Of a stretch of 64,000 nucleotides of DNA, positions 1 through 9,100 are shown in pieces; positions within the stretch are counted from its first letter, which is position 1; each line of letters begins with the position of its first letter. The notes under the pieces were generated by a model. The model made no database searches. It had not been told where the DNA came from and was given only the letters and a program-made list of their open reading frames with translations. The DNA lies in assembly GCA_003241695.1 (NCBI GenBank), contig QFPN01000007.1, forward strand, positions 1-64,000. The letters run 5' to 3'. Position numbers and translations under genes: made by a program. The DNA is from Ancylobacter novellus. GTDB lineage: Bacteria > Pseudomonadota > Alphaproteobacteria > Rhizobiales > Methylopilaceae.

Positions 1-39
1 ACCTGAAGGTCACAGGTTCAAATCCTGTCCCCGCAACCA
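1..39 (+). tRNA. tRNA-fMet (initiator), 3' part only
   Basis: The window opens inside a tRNA: the 3' half of the anticodon stem, a five-base variable loop, a complete T arm (stem ACAGG/CCTGT around TTCAAAT), the 3' acceptor strand CCCCGCA, discriminator A and an encoded CCA. The acceptor ending in A72, which cannot pair with the usual C1, and the CCTGA-AGGTC stretch match alphaproteobacterial initiator tRNA. The anticodon itself lies outside the window, so the identity is from recall of the family. Confidence 0.8.
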
Positions 40-69
40 AATCAATCCAATACAGCCAGTAATAAACAA

Positions 70-88
70 CCCCGCCCATAAAGCGGGG
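70..88 (+). terminator. GC hairpin after the tRNA
   Basis: CCCCGC and GCGGGG form a six-pair stem around a seven-base loop about 30 bases after the tRNA CCA. It is followed by an A-rich stretch rather than a T run, so it is a weak intrinsic terminator or simply a processing hairpin. Confidence 0.4.
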
Positions 89-235
89 ATAAACGCGTTC
101 AAAAATCACAAAACAAAAATAAACGCAGGCGCCTAGATCCCCAGCCAACGTCGTCAAGATGCCGAGGCGATTGGCCTCGCAAGCGCCGCGTCGGAAGAGA
201 CGTATCGATCCCGCCGAAGCGTCCGACTTGCGCGA

Positions 236-559
236 TCAGTCGGCGACGCGCTTCAGCGATCCGTGCATCTTCATGTGCGGCACGGCGGGCGTCCGGGCGA
301 CGAATTCCGCGATGTCGCCCTTGCCGGTGCCGGAAATCGTCAGGGTGAAGCTGTCGAGCCCGAAAATCGAACTTCCAGGGCCGGCTGTGTATTTGTTTAC
401 ATTGATCGTCGCGCTGAAGTCTTCATCGTCCCAAGAATAGGGTCCGTAATAGTACATCGCGCCGTCGCCTCCGCGAATGCGTCTGTTGGTCAGGGAGGCG
501 GTTCCGCTCCCAAAACCGAATGGGCCTTGGAATTCGGCGATGTAAAGGCCGTCACGCAT
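236..559 (-). CDS. GrlR-like domain small protein
   Basis: A 107-residue protein starting MRDGLYIAEFQGPFG, with a following block GGDGAMYYYGPY and a glycine-rich beta-strand pattern. This resembles the GrlR-type negative-regulator fold (Pfam GrlR), in which short beta-barrel proteins begin with a similar DGxY...F motif. The start was chosen because AAGGA lies about eight bases upstream; a longer in-frame start at 745 has no ribosome site. It stands alone, with no type III secretion genes nearby, so a secretion role is not implied. It may be a stand-alone ligand- or protein-binding domain of unknown function. Confidence 0.65.
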   Translation of the reverse strand: MRDGLYIAEFQGPFGFGSGTASLTNRRIRGGDGAMYYYGPYSWDDEDFSATINVNKYTAGPGSSIFGLDSFTLTISGTGKGDIAEFVARTPAVPHMKMHGSLKRVAD

Positions 560-1096
560 GGCGTCGTTCCTTCGTTTGAAGATGAGGTTTTCTGGCGATT
601 CTCCCCGCAGGATCGCGTGATAGGCGAGCGCGTCGCTTCGCACGCCGGCGGGGGGCAGGTTCAGGTCTTGCTTCGTCACGGCCGCGCCGAGCGCCAGACG
701 TTCGATGGCGAGCGCGTAGAGCGGAGGAGCGGGGGGCCTCGCCATTCTCGACGGCCATGGCTCTGATCAATGAGTCCTGAGCCTAGATGTTTGATCCGAT
801 CATGCGGGAGCAGTCACGGAAAGGGGGCGGCCGCCTTCGCCTTCGTCCTCCGGCTCGACCGGAGGGACCCACGTCGACGTGCAGCTCGACGCCCGAGATG
901 GTCCTGTCGAGCCAGAGAGAAGACCTATGCGAGTTGGTTTGCTCGTTTGAACCAAAGCCGAGACGAACGGTAAAATCAGGCGGTGACCGACTGCGCAAAT
1001 ACAGTCGCAGTACGCCACGAACGTTCTCCGTTGGTATAAATCCTTGGAACTGGATCCCGCGCCAAAGGGTTCTGTCTTCGAAAAAGGAGACGAGCC
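560..1096. other. Intergenic stretch without a credible gene
   Basis: No frame here has a ribosome site and natural protein composition together. The stretch holds one copy of a dispersed mosaic repeat (841-903). The part just upstream of the GrlR-like start stays open in frame, but it looks like leader DNA rather than coding sequence. Confidence 0.5.
841..903. repeat. Dispersed intergenic repeat, copy 1
   Basis: It contains the small palindrome CCTCCGGCTCGACCGGAGG followed by CCCACGT...GAGCTCGACGCCCGA-ATGG. The same order of blocks recurs at 27405-27494 with only scattered differences, so the two are copies of one intergenic element. Confidence 0.6.
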
Positions 1097-1207
1097 ATGC
1101 ATCCTCTGACCGGCACGCCTTTCGCCTGGTGGATGACCTCCGTCATGTGCTGGGGGCGCCTGATTGACCGTTTCGCTGCGAACTCGCCGTCGCACGAACG
1201 CCGCTGA
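1097..1207 (+). CDS. Small hypothetical protein (36 aa)
   Basis: A 36-residue reading frame, MHPLTGTPFAWWMTSVMCWG followed by a polar arginine-rich tail. It has an excellent ribosome site (AAAAAGGAGACGAGCC) directly before the ATG. The tryptophan-rich first half could be a short membrane-associated helix. I do not recognise a family. The strong ribosome site in an otherwise empty stretch is the main support. Confidence 0.45.
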   Translation: MHPLTGTPFAWWMTSVMCWGRLIDRFAANSPSHERR

Positions 1208-1300
1208 ACCGAAAACCTCCTAAGAATCAGGAAACGATCGGCCCGCAAAATCCCTCGCGGGCCGTGTCAGTTCAAGCGCCCGAGCGCGCCGGAATCCTCG

Positions 1301-2197
1301 TCAGCGCCACAGCCACGCAGCCCCGCGAACGCCCGACGAATCTCCATGCAGCGCGCGGCGGACAGGCGTGGAGCAAACGTCCGAAAAGACGTGGAAGCCG
1401 ATGCGGGCGGTTAGTCCGTCGTAGATTTCGTCGACGTTCGACATGCCGCCGCCGAGAACGATTACGTCAGGATCGAGAAGATTGACCGTGGAGGCCAGAG
1501 AGCGAGCCAGCCGATCGGCGTAGCGTTCGAGAGAGCGTCGCGCCGCTTCGTTCCCGGTGCGGGCGGCGGCGACGATTTCCGGCGCCGTCATCGACACGTC
1601 CTCGCGGCGCTGGTGCGAAGCGGCGAAGCCGGGCCCGGACAGAAAGGTCTCGACGCAGCCGCGTCGGCCGCACCAGCAGAGAGGGCCGGGCGTCTCCTCA
1701 GCGCCTTCAGGACGCGGAAGCGCGTTATGGCCGAATTCTCCCGCGACGCCGTTGCGTCCGGCAAGCGGCCGTCCATCGATCGCGATCCCGGCGCCGCACC
1801 CAGTGCCGAGAATCACGGCGAACACGACATGAGCGCCGGCTCCCGCTCCGTCGACCGCCTCCGACGCCGCAAGACAGTTGGCGTCGTTCGCGATCTTTAC
1901 CGGCCGGCCAAGCGCGATCTCCATGTCGCGGCCGAGCGGCCGGCCGTTGAACCATGTCGAATTGGCGTTGCGGATCAGCCCCGTCGCAGGCGAAAGCGAG
2001 CCCGGAACGCCGAGCCCGACGCCTTTCGACGACCCGAAACGCGCCTCGAGCCCCTGGACCAGATCCGCGATCGCCCGAAGCGCCGCGGCGTAGTCGTTTT
2101 TCGGCGTCGGGACGCGCTCGCGCGCCAGCATGGCGCCGTTCTCGCCGAGCGCTGCGGCTTCGATCTTCGTGCCGCCGAGGTCAATCCCGATCAGCAT
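1301..2197 (-). CDS. ROK-family sugar kinase (fructokinase/N-acetylglucosamine kinase type)
   Basis: A 298-residue cytosolic ATP-dependent sugar kinase. The N-terminal phosphate loop GIDLGGTKIEA, the catalytic-region block NDANC and the ROK zinc-binding signature CWCGRRGC near residue 175 are all intact, and the length is standard for the family. ROK kinases of this subgroup phosphorylate fructose, mannose or N-acetylglucosamine; the sequence alone does not decide which. No sugar transporter is adjacent. eda lies about 650 bases away on the opposite strand, which fits general carbohydrate metabolism but not a shared operon. Confidence 0.88.
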   Translation of the reverse strand: MLIGIDLGGTKIEAAALGENGAMLARERVPTPKNDYAAALRAIADLVQGLEARFGSSKGVGLGVPGSLSPATGLIRNANSTWFNGRPLGRDMEIALGRPVKIANDANCLAASEAVDGAGAGAHVVFAVILGTGCGAGIAIDGRPLAGRNGVAGEFGHNALPRPEGAEETPGPLCWCGRRGCVETFLSGPGFAASHQRREDVSMTAPEIVAAARTGNEAARRSLERYADRLARSLASTVNLLDPDVIVLGGGMSNVDEIYDGLTARIGFHVFSDVCSTPVRRALHGDSSGVRGAAWLWR

Positions 2198-2293
2198 GGG
2201 GTTTCCCGGAACGAAGCGGCGGCGCGGATGTTCCAGGGGTGAGGGCGTCGCCGCTGTCGCAGCCGCCCGGCCGTCGCATGGGAGGTCTCGGCC

Positions 2294-2647
2294 ATGGCCA
2301 TCGTTCGCTTCCGTCCGCTTGTCCCTGCCGCCGCGCTTGCTCTGGCGACCGCTTTCGGACCCGCGGCGGCCCAGACGGGCGGATCGTCGGGGACCGGATC
2401 ATCCGCCGGCGCTTCGACCGGCGGATCCGCGGGCTCGATGTCGACGCCCTCATACTCCGCCAGGACTCCGGCGGGAACCGCCGCGTCGGGGGGCGCAGTT
2501 GAGGGAGCGAGCGGCCGGGCGGCGGGAAGTCCCGTAAACGAGGACCGCAGATATCCCGAACATGCGGGCCACGCGATCCGCTGTCCCGACGGCTCGACCG
2601 GCAAGACGGACGCGGGCGGTTGTCTCGGCGACGTCCAGCCACGCTGA
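2294..2647 (+). CDS. Small secreted Gly/Ser-rich hypothetical protein
   Basis: A 117-residue protein with a clear signal peptide (hydrophobic stretch to an AAAQ cleavage site near residue 27), a low-complexity Gly/Ser/Thr middle, and a short C-terminal block with two cysteines (RCPDGSTGKTDAGGC) that could form a disulfide in the periplasm. A GGAGGT ribosome site precedes the ATG. Proteins with this layout are common and uncharacterised in Hyphomicrobiales. Function unknown. Confidence 0.65.
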   Translation: MAIVRFRPLVPAAALALATAFGPAAAQTGGSSGTGSSAGASTGGSAGSMSTPSYSARTPAGTAASGGAVEGASGRAAGSPVNEDRRYPEHAGHAIRCPDGSTGKTDAGGCLGDVQPR

Positions 2648-2844
2648 AACGCCTTTGTCGCCGGGGGCGCAGCGGCCGTTTGCGGCGCCGCAAACGGAGC
2701 GGTTTCCCTCCCAATTCCCTTGAAAATTGCCGTCGCCGCGCCGTATCGCGCGTGCGGCGCAGGAGACCAGCGTCGGCTGCGCTTGACCTTCAGGGCGCGG
2801 GGGGCGATGCACGTGCGCCATCTTTGCGCATGCGAGGAGTCTCC

Positions 2845-3495
2845 ATGTCATTCACGCTCGCCAAGACCGAACGCCTAGCGGCGATCCTCTCGCAGACGCC
2901 GGTGATCCCGGTGCTGACATTTTCGGACGCGAGATCCGGCGTCGAAACCGCGAAGGCCCTGCGCGACGGCGGGCTGACGGTGCTCGAGGTCACGATGCGG
3001 ACGCCGAAGGCGCTCGAAGCGCTGAAGGCGATCGTCGACGAGGTCGACGGCGTCACCGTCGGGGCCGGCACGATTCTCGAGCCGGAACATGTCCAGCAGG
3101 CGATCGAGTCCGGCGCGGCCTTTCTCGTCAGCCCGGGCTCCGCGTCGCGCCTGCTCGGAGCTGCGAGCGAGGCTCCGGTGCCGTGGCTGCCGGGCGTGTC
3201 GACGGCGTCTGAGGCGATGCAGCTCGCCGAGCGCGGAGCCACCTTCGCGAAGTTCTTTCCTGCAGGACCCGCGGGCGGTCCGTCGTTTCTGAAAGCTCTG
3301 GTGTCGCCGCTGCCGGAACTGCATTTCGTGCCGACGGGCGGCATCGACATGTCGAACGTCCGCGACTATCTCGTGCTCCGCAACGTGGCGTGCTGCGGCG
3401 GCTCCTGGGTCGCCCCGCAGGATGCGGTCGACGCCGGCGATTGGGGCAGGATCGAAGCGCTCGCGAAGGAGGCCGCGGCGCTCAAGGCGCGGTGA
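2845..3495 (+). CDS. eda: KDPG/KHG aldolase
   Basis: A 216-residue class I aldolase that cleaves 2-keto-3-deoxy-6-phosphogluconate to pyruvate and glyceraldehyde-3-phosphate in the Entner-Doudoroff pathway. Diagnostic blocks are PVIPVLTF at the first strand, LEVTMRTPKALEAL, the VGAGTIL block, FLVSPG, and KFFPAGPAGGPSFLKAL with the Schiff-base lysine before the FPA motif, then the FVPTGGI phosphate site. The start follows a GAGGAG ribosome site. The length equals that of the E. coli enzyme. The edd partner is not in the window. Confidence 0.95.
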   Translation: MSFTLAKTERLAAILSQTPVIPVLTFSDARSGVETAKALRDGGLTVLEVTMRTPKALEALKAIVDEVDGVTVGAGTILEPEHVQQAIESGAAFLVSPGSASRLLGAASEAPVPWLPGVSTASEAMQLAERGATFAKFFPAGPAGGPSFLKALVSPLPELHFVPTGGIDMSNVRDYLVLRNVACCGGSWVAPQDAVDAGDWGRIEALAKEAAALKAR

Positions 3496-3582
3496 GCGGT
3501 CCCGCTCCCGCTCTTGCCGCGCCGGGGGGACGATCTTAATTCCGGTCCGGACCACCTGAGGGTTCGACCGGAGACGACGCCC

Positions 3583-4434
3583 ATGATCGACGCCAAGAAG
3601 CTCCTCGACCAATTTCTCGGTTCCGGGAGCGGCGCCGGCGGAGGCGGCTCTCTTGGAGAAGCGCTCGGAGGAGCCCTGTCGCGCATGGGCGGTCCCGGCG
3701 CGCCGGCGCAGACGGGCTCGGGCCGAGCGCCCGCTTCCTCCGGAAGCGGCGACCTGCGCAGCCAGATCGAGGATTTCGCGAAAGGGCCGCTCGGCGGCGT
3801 CGCGGGCGGCGCGATCGCCGGCACGCTGGCGTCCGTGCTCCTCGGCGGCGGCAAGAAGAAGCTGCCGGTCGGCGACGGCGCCATGAAACTTGGGGGCCTC
3901 GCGATCCTGGGTGGCCTCGCCTACAAGGCGTGGCGCAACTATCAGGAGAAGGGGCAGGCCGCTCCCGCGCCGTCGCAGCGGATCGAGCCGCCCGCTTCGC
4001 CCGTCCAGGTCGCGCCGCCTCCCCAGGAGACCGCCTTCGCTCCGTCGACCCCTGCTGAAGAGCAGAAGCTCGGCCTGTTGCTCGTGCGGGCGATGATCGC
4101 GGCCGCGCGGTCGGACGGCCGCATCGACGGCGACGAAATCGGTAAGATCCGCGAGGCTTTGAAAGCCGCCGGCGCGGACGGCGACGAGCAGGCCTTCCTG
4201 CTCGACAGCCTCGGCAGGCCCGACGATCTCGACGCCATCGCGGCCGAAGCCCGCGGTCCCGAGCTCGCGTCGGAGGTCTGGCTCGCGGCGCGGCTGACGA
4301 TCGATCCCGACACGCCGGCCGAACGGCAGTTCCTCGCGACGCTCGCGGAGAAGCTCGGACTCGGCGCGCCGCTCGTGGCCCATCTCGAGCAGACGGCGGC
4401 GCAGGCCAAGGCCTCGGGCGTCGTGGCGGGCTGA
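3583..4434 (+). CDS. DUF533 / TerB-like family protein (YebE-like)
   Basis: A 283-residue protein. The N-terminus (MIDAKKLLDQFLG) is followed by a Gly-rich region, a hydrophobic glycine-rich segment near residues 70-115 that probably inserts in or lies along the inner membrane, a proline-rich linker, and a C-terminal alpha-helical TerB-like domain (block ARSDGRIDGDEI near residues 175-190, acidic metal-binding style). This matches DUF533 proteins such as E. coli YebE, which are envelope-stress associated but not biochemically defined. The start has a GGAG ribosome site. It may be co-transcribed with the DUF2934 gene about 90 bases downstream. Confidence 0.82.
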   Translation: MIDAKKLLDQFLGSGSGAGGGGSLGEALGGALSRMGGPGAPAQTGSGRAPASSGSGDLRSQIEDFAKGPLGGVAGGAIAGTLASVLLGGGKKKLPVGDGAMKLGGLAILGGLAYKAWRNYQEKGQAAPAPSQRIEPPASPVQVAPPPQETAFAPSTPAEEQKLGLLLVRAMIAAARSDGRIDGDEIGKIREALKAAGADGDEQAFLLDSLGRPDDLDAIAAEARGPELASEVWLAARLTIDPDTPAERQFLATLAEKLGLGAPLVAHLEQTAAQAKASGVVAG

Positions 4435-4526
4435 CAGGCGTCATCGCTCAAGATGAACATCGCGGCGGAACTCTTGCGTCCGCCGCGATGTTCGACTTCC
4501 GCAGACTGTGGTTCGGAGATCCTCGA

Positions 4527-4799
4527 ATGTCGGAAACGCCCATTACTCCGGCGCTTAAGGCGCGTGCGAAAGGGCTATGGGAGGCCGCGGGCTCCCCAGC
4601 CGGTCGCGAAGACGACTACATCGAGCGCGCCCGAGAACTCGCGGGCCTCGAGAGCAATCCCGAAGCCGGGCTCGAACCGAATCCGCTCGCGGACGGCGTC
4701 GTCACGCCGGCCGAGCGCGGCCAGCCGGTCGAGGAGGCCAGGCTCCAGGAGAATCTCGGGGAGTTCCCCGGGCTTCAGCGCGATCAGGGCGACCGCTGA
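4527..4799 (+). CDS. DUF2934 family protein
   Basis: A 90-residue protein beginning MSETPITPALKARAKGLWEAAGSP, with the family core of a helical segment, WExxGxP, a short gap and an acidic second helix (DDYIERAREL). DUF2934 proteins are small, soluble and uncharacterised, and are abundant in Rhizobiales and Methylobacterium relatives. A CGGAG ribosome site supports this start over the upstream ATG at 4488. The C-terminal half is Glu/Pro-rich and likely disordered. Confidence 0.75.
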   Translation: MSETPITPALKARAKGLWEAAGSPAGREDDYIERARELAGLESNPEAGLEPNPLADGVVTPAERGQPVEEARLQENLGEFPGLQRDQGDR

Positions 4800-4841
4800 T
4801 CGGGGCCGCAAGCTGCGTCACGACGGGAGCGCCGCCGGCGT

Positions 4842-5804
4842 TCACCAGGCGTCGGTCGCGGGGGGGGCGCCCGTTCCACGCTCTTTGCGTCCCGACTGCT
4901 CATGGGCGATCCGGCGCTTGAGATAGACGCCCGGATCGTCCGTCAGCGTCTCGAGCCAGCGCTGGGAGGCCGCCACGGTTTTCAACTGCATGGGCGCGAG
5001 GCGGTGCGCGAGCTGTTCCGGCGCTTGCGCGACGTTGCCATAGGCGTCGCCGGTCCGGCCGGCTCCCGCTCCCGTACCGATCGAACCCTGCGCCTTCGCA
5101 GGTTCGCTCCCGCGCTCCGACGGGCCGCCCTTGCCCTCCTTCAGAGCTTTGCTCGGGCCTGCGTTTTCCGCGCGCCGGCCGCTGTCGCGGTCGCCGGCCG
5201 CTCCCTCGCCGGCCGAGTCGACGTCGCTTGCGATGTCCGATGCGGTGTTCGATCGCTTGTTCTGCGTCGCCGCCGCTCCGGCTGCGCCGTCGGCGTCGGG
5301 CGCGTCGGCGCGCGCCTTGCGCATGGCCGCTTCGACAAGCGCCAGATTGAAGCGGGCGTCGTCGTCGTTCGGATCGACCACGAGGGCGTAGTCGAACGCG
5401 GCGACGGCGTCCTTCAGCCGTCCTGCGCGGGCGAGCGCGACGCCGACGTCATAGTGCTGGCTCTGAAAATCAGTCTTGCGAAACGCTTCGGCGGCCTCGC
5501 CGTAGCGCCCGGCGTCGTAGAGCGCGGCGGCGTTCCAGGGACCGCCGCCGAGAACCACCGCGGCCGCCTGGGGAAGGCCGGCGTGATACAGCGCGCGTCC
5601 CGCGCGCTCGCGCAGATCCGTCGCGCACAGGGCGGCGATCACGAGCGCGACGAGGGCGAGGATGCGGATCACGAAGCGTACGTTCCAGGCGACGACGGAC
5701 GACGCTTCTTGTAGATGAGTTTCGTCCGGCAGTCGCTCGCCGCAGGAACGTCCGTCGGCGGCATGTCGAAATCGCCTGTCGTCAAAACCGGCGGGCGGCG
5801 CCAT
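4842..5804 (-). CDS. Membrane-anchored TPR-repeat protein (BatC-like)
   Basis: One transmembrane helix (IRILALVALVIAALCA, near residues 47-62) precedes tetratricopeptide repeats (about residues 75-160, including FDYALVVDPNDDDARFNLAL). A long charged low-complexity linker and a short conserved tail (QLKTVAASQRWLETLTDDPG-VYLKRRI) follow. This layout is that of TPR proteins accompanying VWA/MoxR systems (BatC/BatE type), but no moxR or VWA gene is nearby. The ATG at 5804 lacks a good ribosome site; a GTG start just before the membrane helix is possible and would shorten the protein by about 45 residues. Confidence 0.75.
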   Translation of the reverse strand: MAPPAGFDDRRFRHAADGRSCGERLPDETHLQEASSVVAWNVRFVIRILALVALVIAALCATDLRERAGRALYHAGLPQAAAVVLGGGPWNAAALYDAGRYGEAAEAFRKTDFQSQHYDVGVALARAGRLKDAVAAFDYALVVDPNDDDARFNLALVEAAMRKARADAPDADGAAGAAATQNKRSNTASDIASDVDSAGEGAAGDRDSGRRAENAGPSKALKEGKGGPSERGSEPAKAQGSIGTGAGAGRTGDAYGNVAQAPEQLAHRLAPMQLKTVAASQRWLETLTDDPGVYLKRRIAHEQSGRKERGTGAPPATDAW

Positions 5805-5827
5805 TGTGCGGTCGGGGAGATGAGCCC

Positions 5828-6007
5828 ATGCAGCAGATCGCCCGCAACGTTCTCGGCCTGCTCGGCGCCGTCGCCCTGATGGCGGTGCTTGCGATCGCAG
5901 CCTTCATCGTCGCCCGCTCGAACCCGACCATAAGCGTCGGATGGTTCTTCGCCGCCGCGGGCGTCTCCTACACGATGATCATCCTCCTGGTTCTGCATAA
6001 GGAATAA
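5828..6007 (+). CDS. Small two-helix membrane protein
   Basis: A 59-residue protein (MQQIARNVLGLLGAVALMAV...) with two predicted membrane helices, about residues 7-30 and 36-55, and a short charged tail HKE. GGGGAG lies upstream of the ATG. It starts divergently from the TPR gene, and the first bases of the two genes nearly touch, so a shared promoter region is likely. No family recognised. Confidence 0.65.
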   Translation: MQQIARNVLGLLGAVALMAVLAIAAFIVARSNPTISVGWFFAAAGVSYTMIILLVLHKE

Positions 6008-6084
6008 AGGGCGTTCGGCGTCGAGCGGCCCTGTTTCCGAAGGGCTCGCTTGCAGGCCATCGCCACGAAGCTTGCGCTTTCGAT

Positions 6085-6110
6085 CGTAAGTGAGTAAACA
6101 CTCACTTACG
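6085..6110. promoter_or_regulatory. 26-bp palindromic operator (probable TetR site)
   Basis: Two perfect 11-base arms (CGTAAGTGAGT and its complement) flank a four-base centre. It lies 25 bases before the ATG of the transporter/acyltransferase fusion, where a bound protein would block transcription. Palindromes of TGAGT...ACTCA type are typical TetR-family operators, and a TetR gene follows the fusion gene directly. The pairing of this site with that regulator is inference. Confidence 0.75.
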
Positions 6111-6134
6111 TCATCGACGCCAGGACCATCAGAC

Positions 6135-9100
6135 ATGATGCTCTCGCTGCTCCGCGCCCGGCGCTTCGCGCCGCTGTTCGGCTGCCAGTTCTTCGCAGCC
6201 TTCAACGACAATTTCGTCAAGAACGCGCTCGCGATCCTGCTGCTCTACAAGATCGGCGGCGACCACGGGCCGCTGCTCGTCACGCTCGCGGGCGCGCTGT
6301 TCATCGCGCCGTATTTCATCCTGTCGGCGCTCGGCGGCGAACTCGCGGACCGCTACGACAAGGCGCGGATGGCGAAGCTCTTCAAGCTCGGCGAGATCGG
6401 CGTCGCGGTGATCGCGGCTGTCGGCTTCCTGATCCCCTCGGCCTGGCTGCTGTTCGCAGCGCTCATCCTCACGGGCGTGCTCTCGGCGCTGTTCGGGCCG
6501 GTGAAATACGGCATCCTGCCGGACCATCTCGCCCGCAACGAACTCGTGGCCGGCAACGCGCTGGTCGAGACCGCGACCTTCCTCGCGATCCTCGCGGGCA
6601 CCGTCGGCGGCGGCGTCATGGTGGCGGAGGCGAGCCCCTGGGCGGTCGCCGCGACCACGATCGGCGTCTCGGTCATCGCGTGGATGTTCGCCGCCGCCAT
6701 CCCGCCGACCGGCGAACGCGCGCCGGATCTCAAGGTCGACAAGAACGTCGCGCGCTCGACCTGGGCGCTGCTCAAGGACCTGAAGCGCCAGCCGCGGCTC
6801 TGGATCGCGGCGATCGCTGTCTCGGCCTTCTGGCTCACCGGCGCGATCGTGCTCGCTCTCCTGCCGACGCTGGTCAAGCAGGTGATCGGCGGCTCGGAGA
6901 GCGTCGTCACGCTGTTCCTCGCCGCCTTCACCATCGGCATTGCGGCCGGCTCGCTGCTCGCGGCGAAGCTTTCGAAGCAGCGTATTCTGCTCGCGCTCAC
7001 CCCGATCGCCGGCATCCTGACCGGCCTCTTCGCCATCGATCTCGCGATCGCCACCTGGCACATGACGCCCGCGGACCCGCTGGTAAGCTGGCGCGAGTTC
7101 GTGCGCTCCTGGGCGGACGTCCGCGTCGCGCTCGACATGGTGGGGCTGGCGGCCGCCGGCGGCCTGTTCGTCGTGCCGATCTTCGCCTTCCTGCAGGCGG
7201 AAGCCGGCGAAGACCGCCGCGCCCGTGTGATCGCGGCAAACAACGTGCTGAACGCCGCCTTCATGGTGGGCGGCTCGGTCCTGTTGCTCGCGCTCCAGGC
7301 CGCAGGGCTGTCGACCCAGACGCTGTTTCTTCTGGTCGGCGCGCTCTCGATCATCGGCGCGCCGCTCTTGGGCCTCGCGCTGCCGGGCTCGATGCTCCGG
7401 GATTCGGCGAGCCTGATCCTGTCGCTTATCTACCGCGTCGAGGTGCGCGGCATGGAGAACCTGACCGACGCCGGCCCGAAGGCGGTCGTCGCGGTCAACC
7501 ACACGAGCTTGCTGGACGCCCCGCTCATCATGTCGCTGCTCGCCGACGAGCCGGTCTTCGCGATCGACAGCCGTGTGTCGGAGCGGCCGTGGGTCAAACC
7601 CTTCGTGAAGCTCGTGAAGGCGTTCCCGATGGACCCCACGAAGCCGCTCGCGACCCGCGCGTTGATCAAGCTCGTGAAGGAGGGCAACCGGCTCGTGATC
7701 TTCCCCGAGGGGCGCATCACGGTCACGGGCTCGCTGATGAAGGTCTATGACGGCGCGGGGCTGATCGCCGACAAGGCCGAGGCGCCGGTCGTGCCGGTGA
7801 GGATCGAAGGGCTCGACCGCTCGCCCTTCTCCTATCTGAAGCCGAGTCAGATCCGGAAAAAGCTCTTCCCGAAGGTCACCGTCACCATCCTGCCGGCGCG
7901 CCGGCTCGAGGTCGACCAGAGCCTCGTGGGACGAAAGCGCCGGCAGGCCGCAGGCATGGCGCTGACCGACGTCATGTCCGACACCCACTGGTCGACGACC
8001 GACGTCGACAAGACCGTGCATCAGGCGGTGGTGGACGCAGCCAAAGCGGAAGGCTTCGACCGCGTGGCGATCGAGGACGCGCTCGGCGTGAAGCTGACCT
8101 ATCGCCGCCTGCTGGCGGGCGCCGCGGCGCTCGGCGTCAGGATCGACGGCTTCACGTCGCCCGGCGAGAACGTCGCCGTGCTGCTGCCGAACACGGCTGG
8201 CGTCGTGCTGACGATCCTCGCGCTCCATCGCGGCGGGCGCGTGCCCGCCATGCTGAACTACACCGCCGGCCCCGCGAACCTCGTCTCCGCCTGCCGGGCG
8301 GCGGAAGTGAAGACGGTGCTGACGTCGCGCGCCTTCATCGAGAAGGGGCGGCTCCAGAAGGAGGAGACCGCGCTCAGGGAGGCCTGCCGGCTCGTCTATC
8401 TCGAGGACGTGCGCGAGGAGATCGGCGGGCTCGACCGGCTGAAGGCGCTTCTCGCGAGCGGCCGTCCCGCGAAGGGCGACCCGAACGCGCCCGCGGCGAT
8501 CCTGTTCACGTCCGGCTCGGAGGGCGCGCCAAAGGGCGTCGTGCTCACCCACCGCAACCTGCTCTCGAACGTGGCGCAGATCGCGGCGCGGATCGACTTC
8601 GGCCCGTCGGACATCGTGTTCAACGTACTGCCGGTGTTCCACGCCTTCGGGCTGACGGGCGGCCTGCTGCTGCCGCTCGTCTCAGGCGTCAAGACCTACA
8701 TGTACCCCTCGCCGCTGCATTACCGCATCGTGCCGGAGCTCGTTTACGGCACGAACGCCACGGTGCTGTTCGGCACCGACACCTTCCTGCAGGGCTATGC
8801 GCGCACCGCGCACCCATACGACTTCCGCTCGCTGCGCTTCGTGGTGGCCGGGGCGGAGGCCGTGAAGGCCGAAACGCGAAAAGTCTGGTCGGAGAAGTTC
8901 GGTCTTCGCATTCTGGAAGGTTACGGCATCACCGAGGCCTCGCCGGTGGTCGCGGTCAACACGCCGACGTTCAACCGATCGGGCACGGTCGGACGGCTGC
9001 TGCCGGGCATCGAGCACCGGCTCGAAGCGGTCGACGGCGTGAGCGAGGGCGGCCGGCTCCACATCCGTGGGCCGAACGTGATGGCGGGCTATCTCAAGGC

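Noticed and set aside
1..560. tRNA-linked integration site of a genomic island
   Set aside because: I see no integrase gene and no second copy of the tRNA 3' end in the window.
560..745. Longer start for the GrlR-like protein
   Set aside because: No ribosome site at 745, whereas AAGGA precedes the ATG at 559, where the domain begins.
6090..6134. GTG start giving 15 extra residues on the transporter/acyltransferase fusion
   Set aside because: The GTG lies inside the perfect palindrome and encodes no conserved residues. The ATG at 6135 begins at the family N-terminus.
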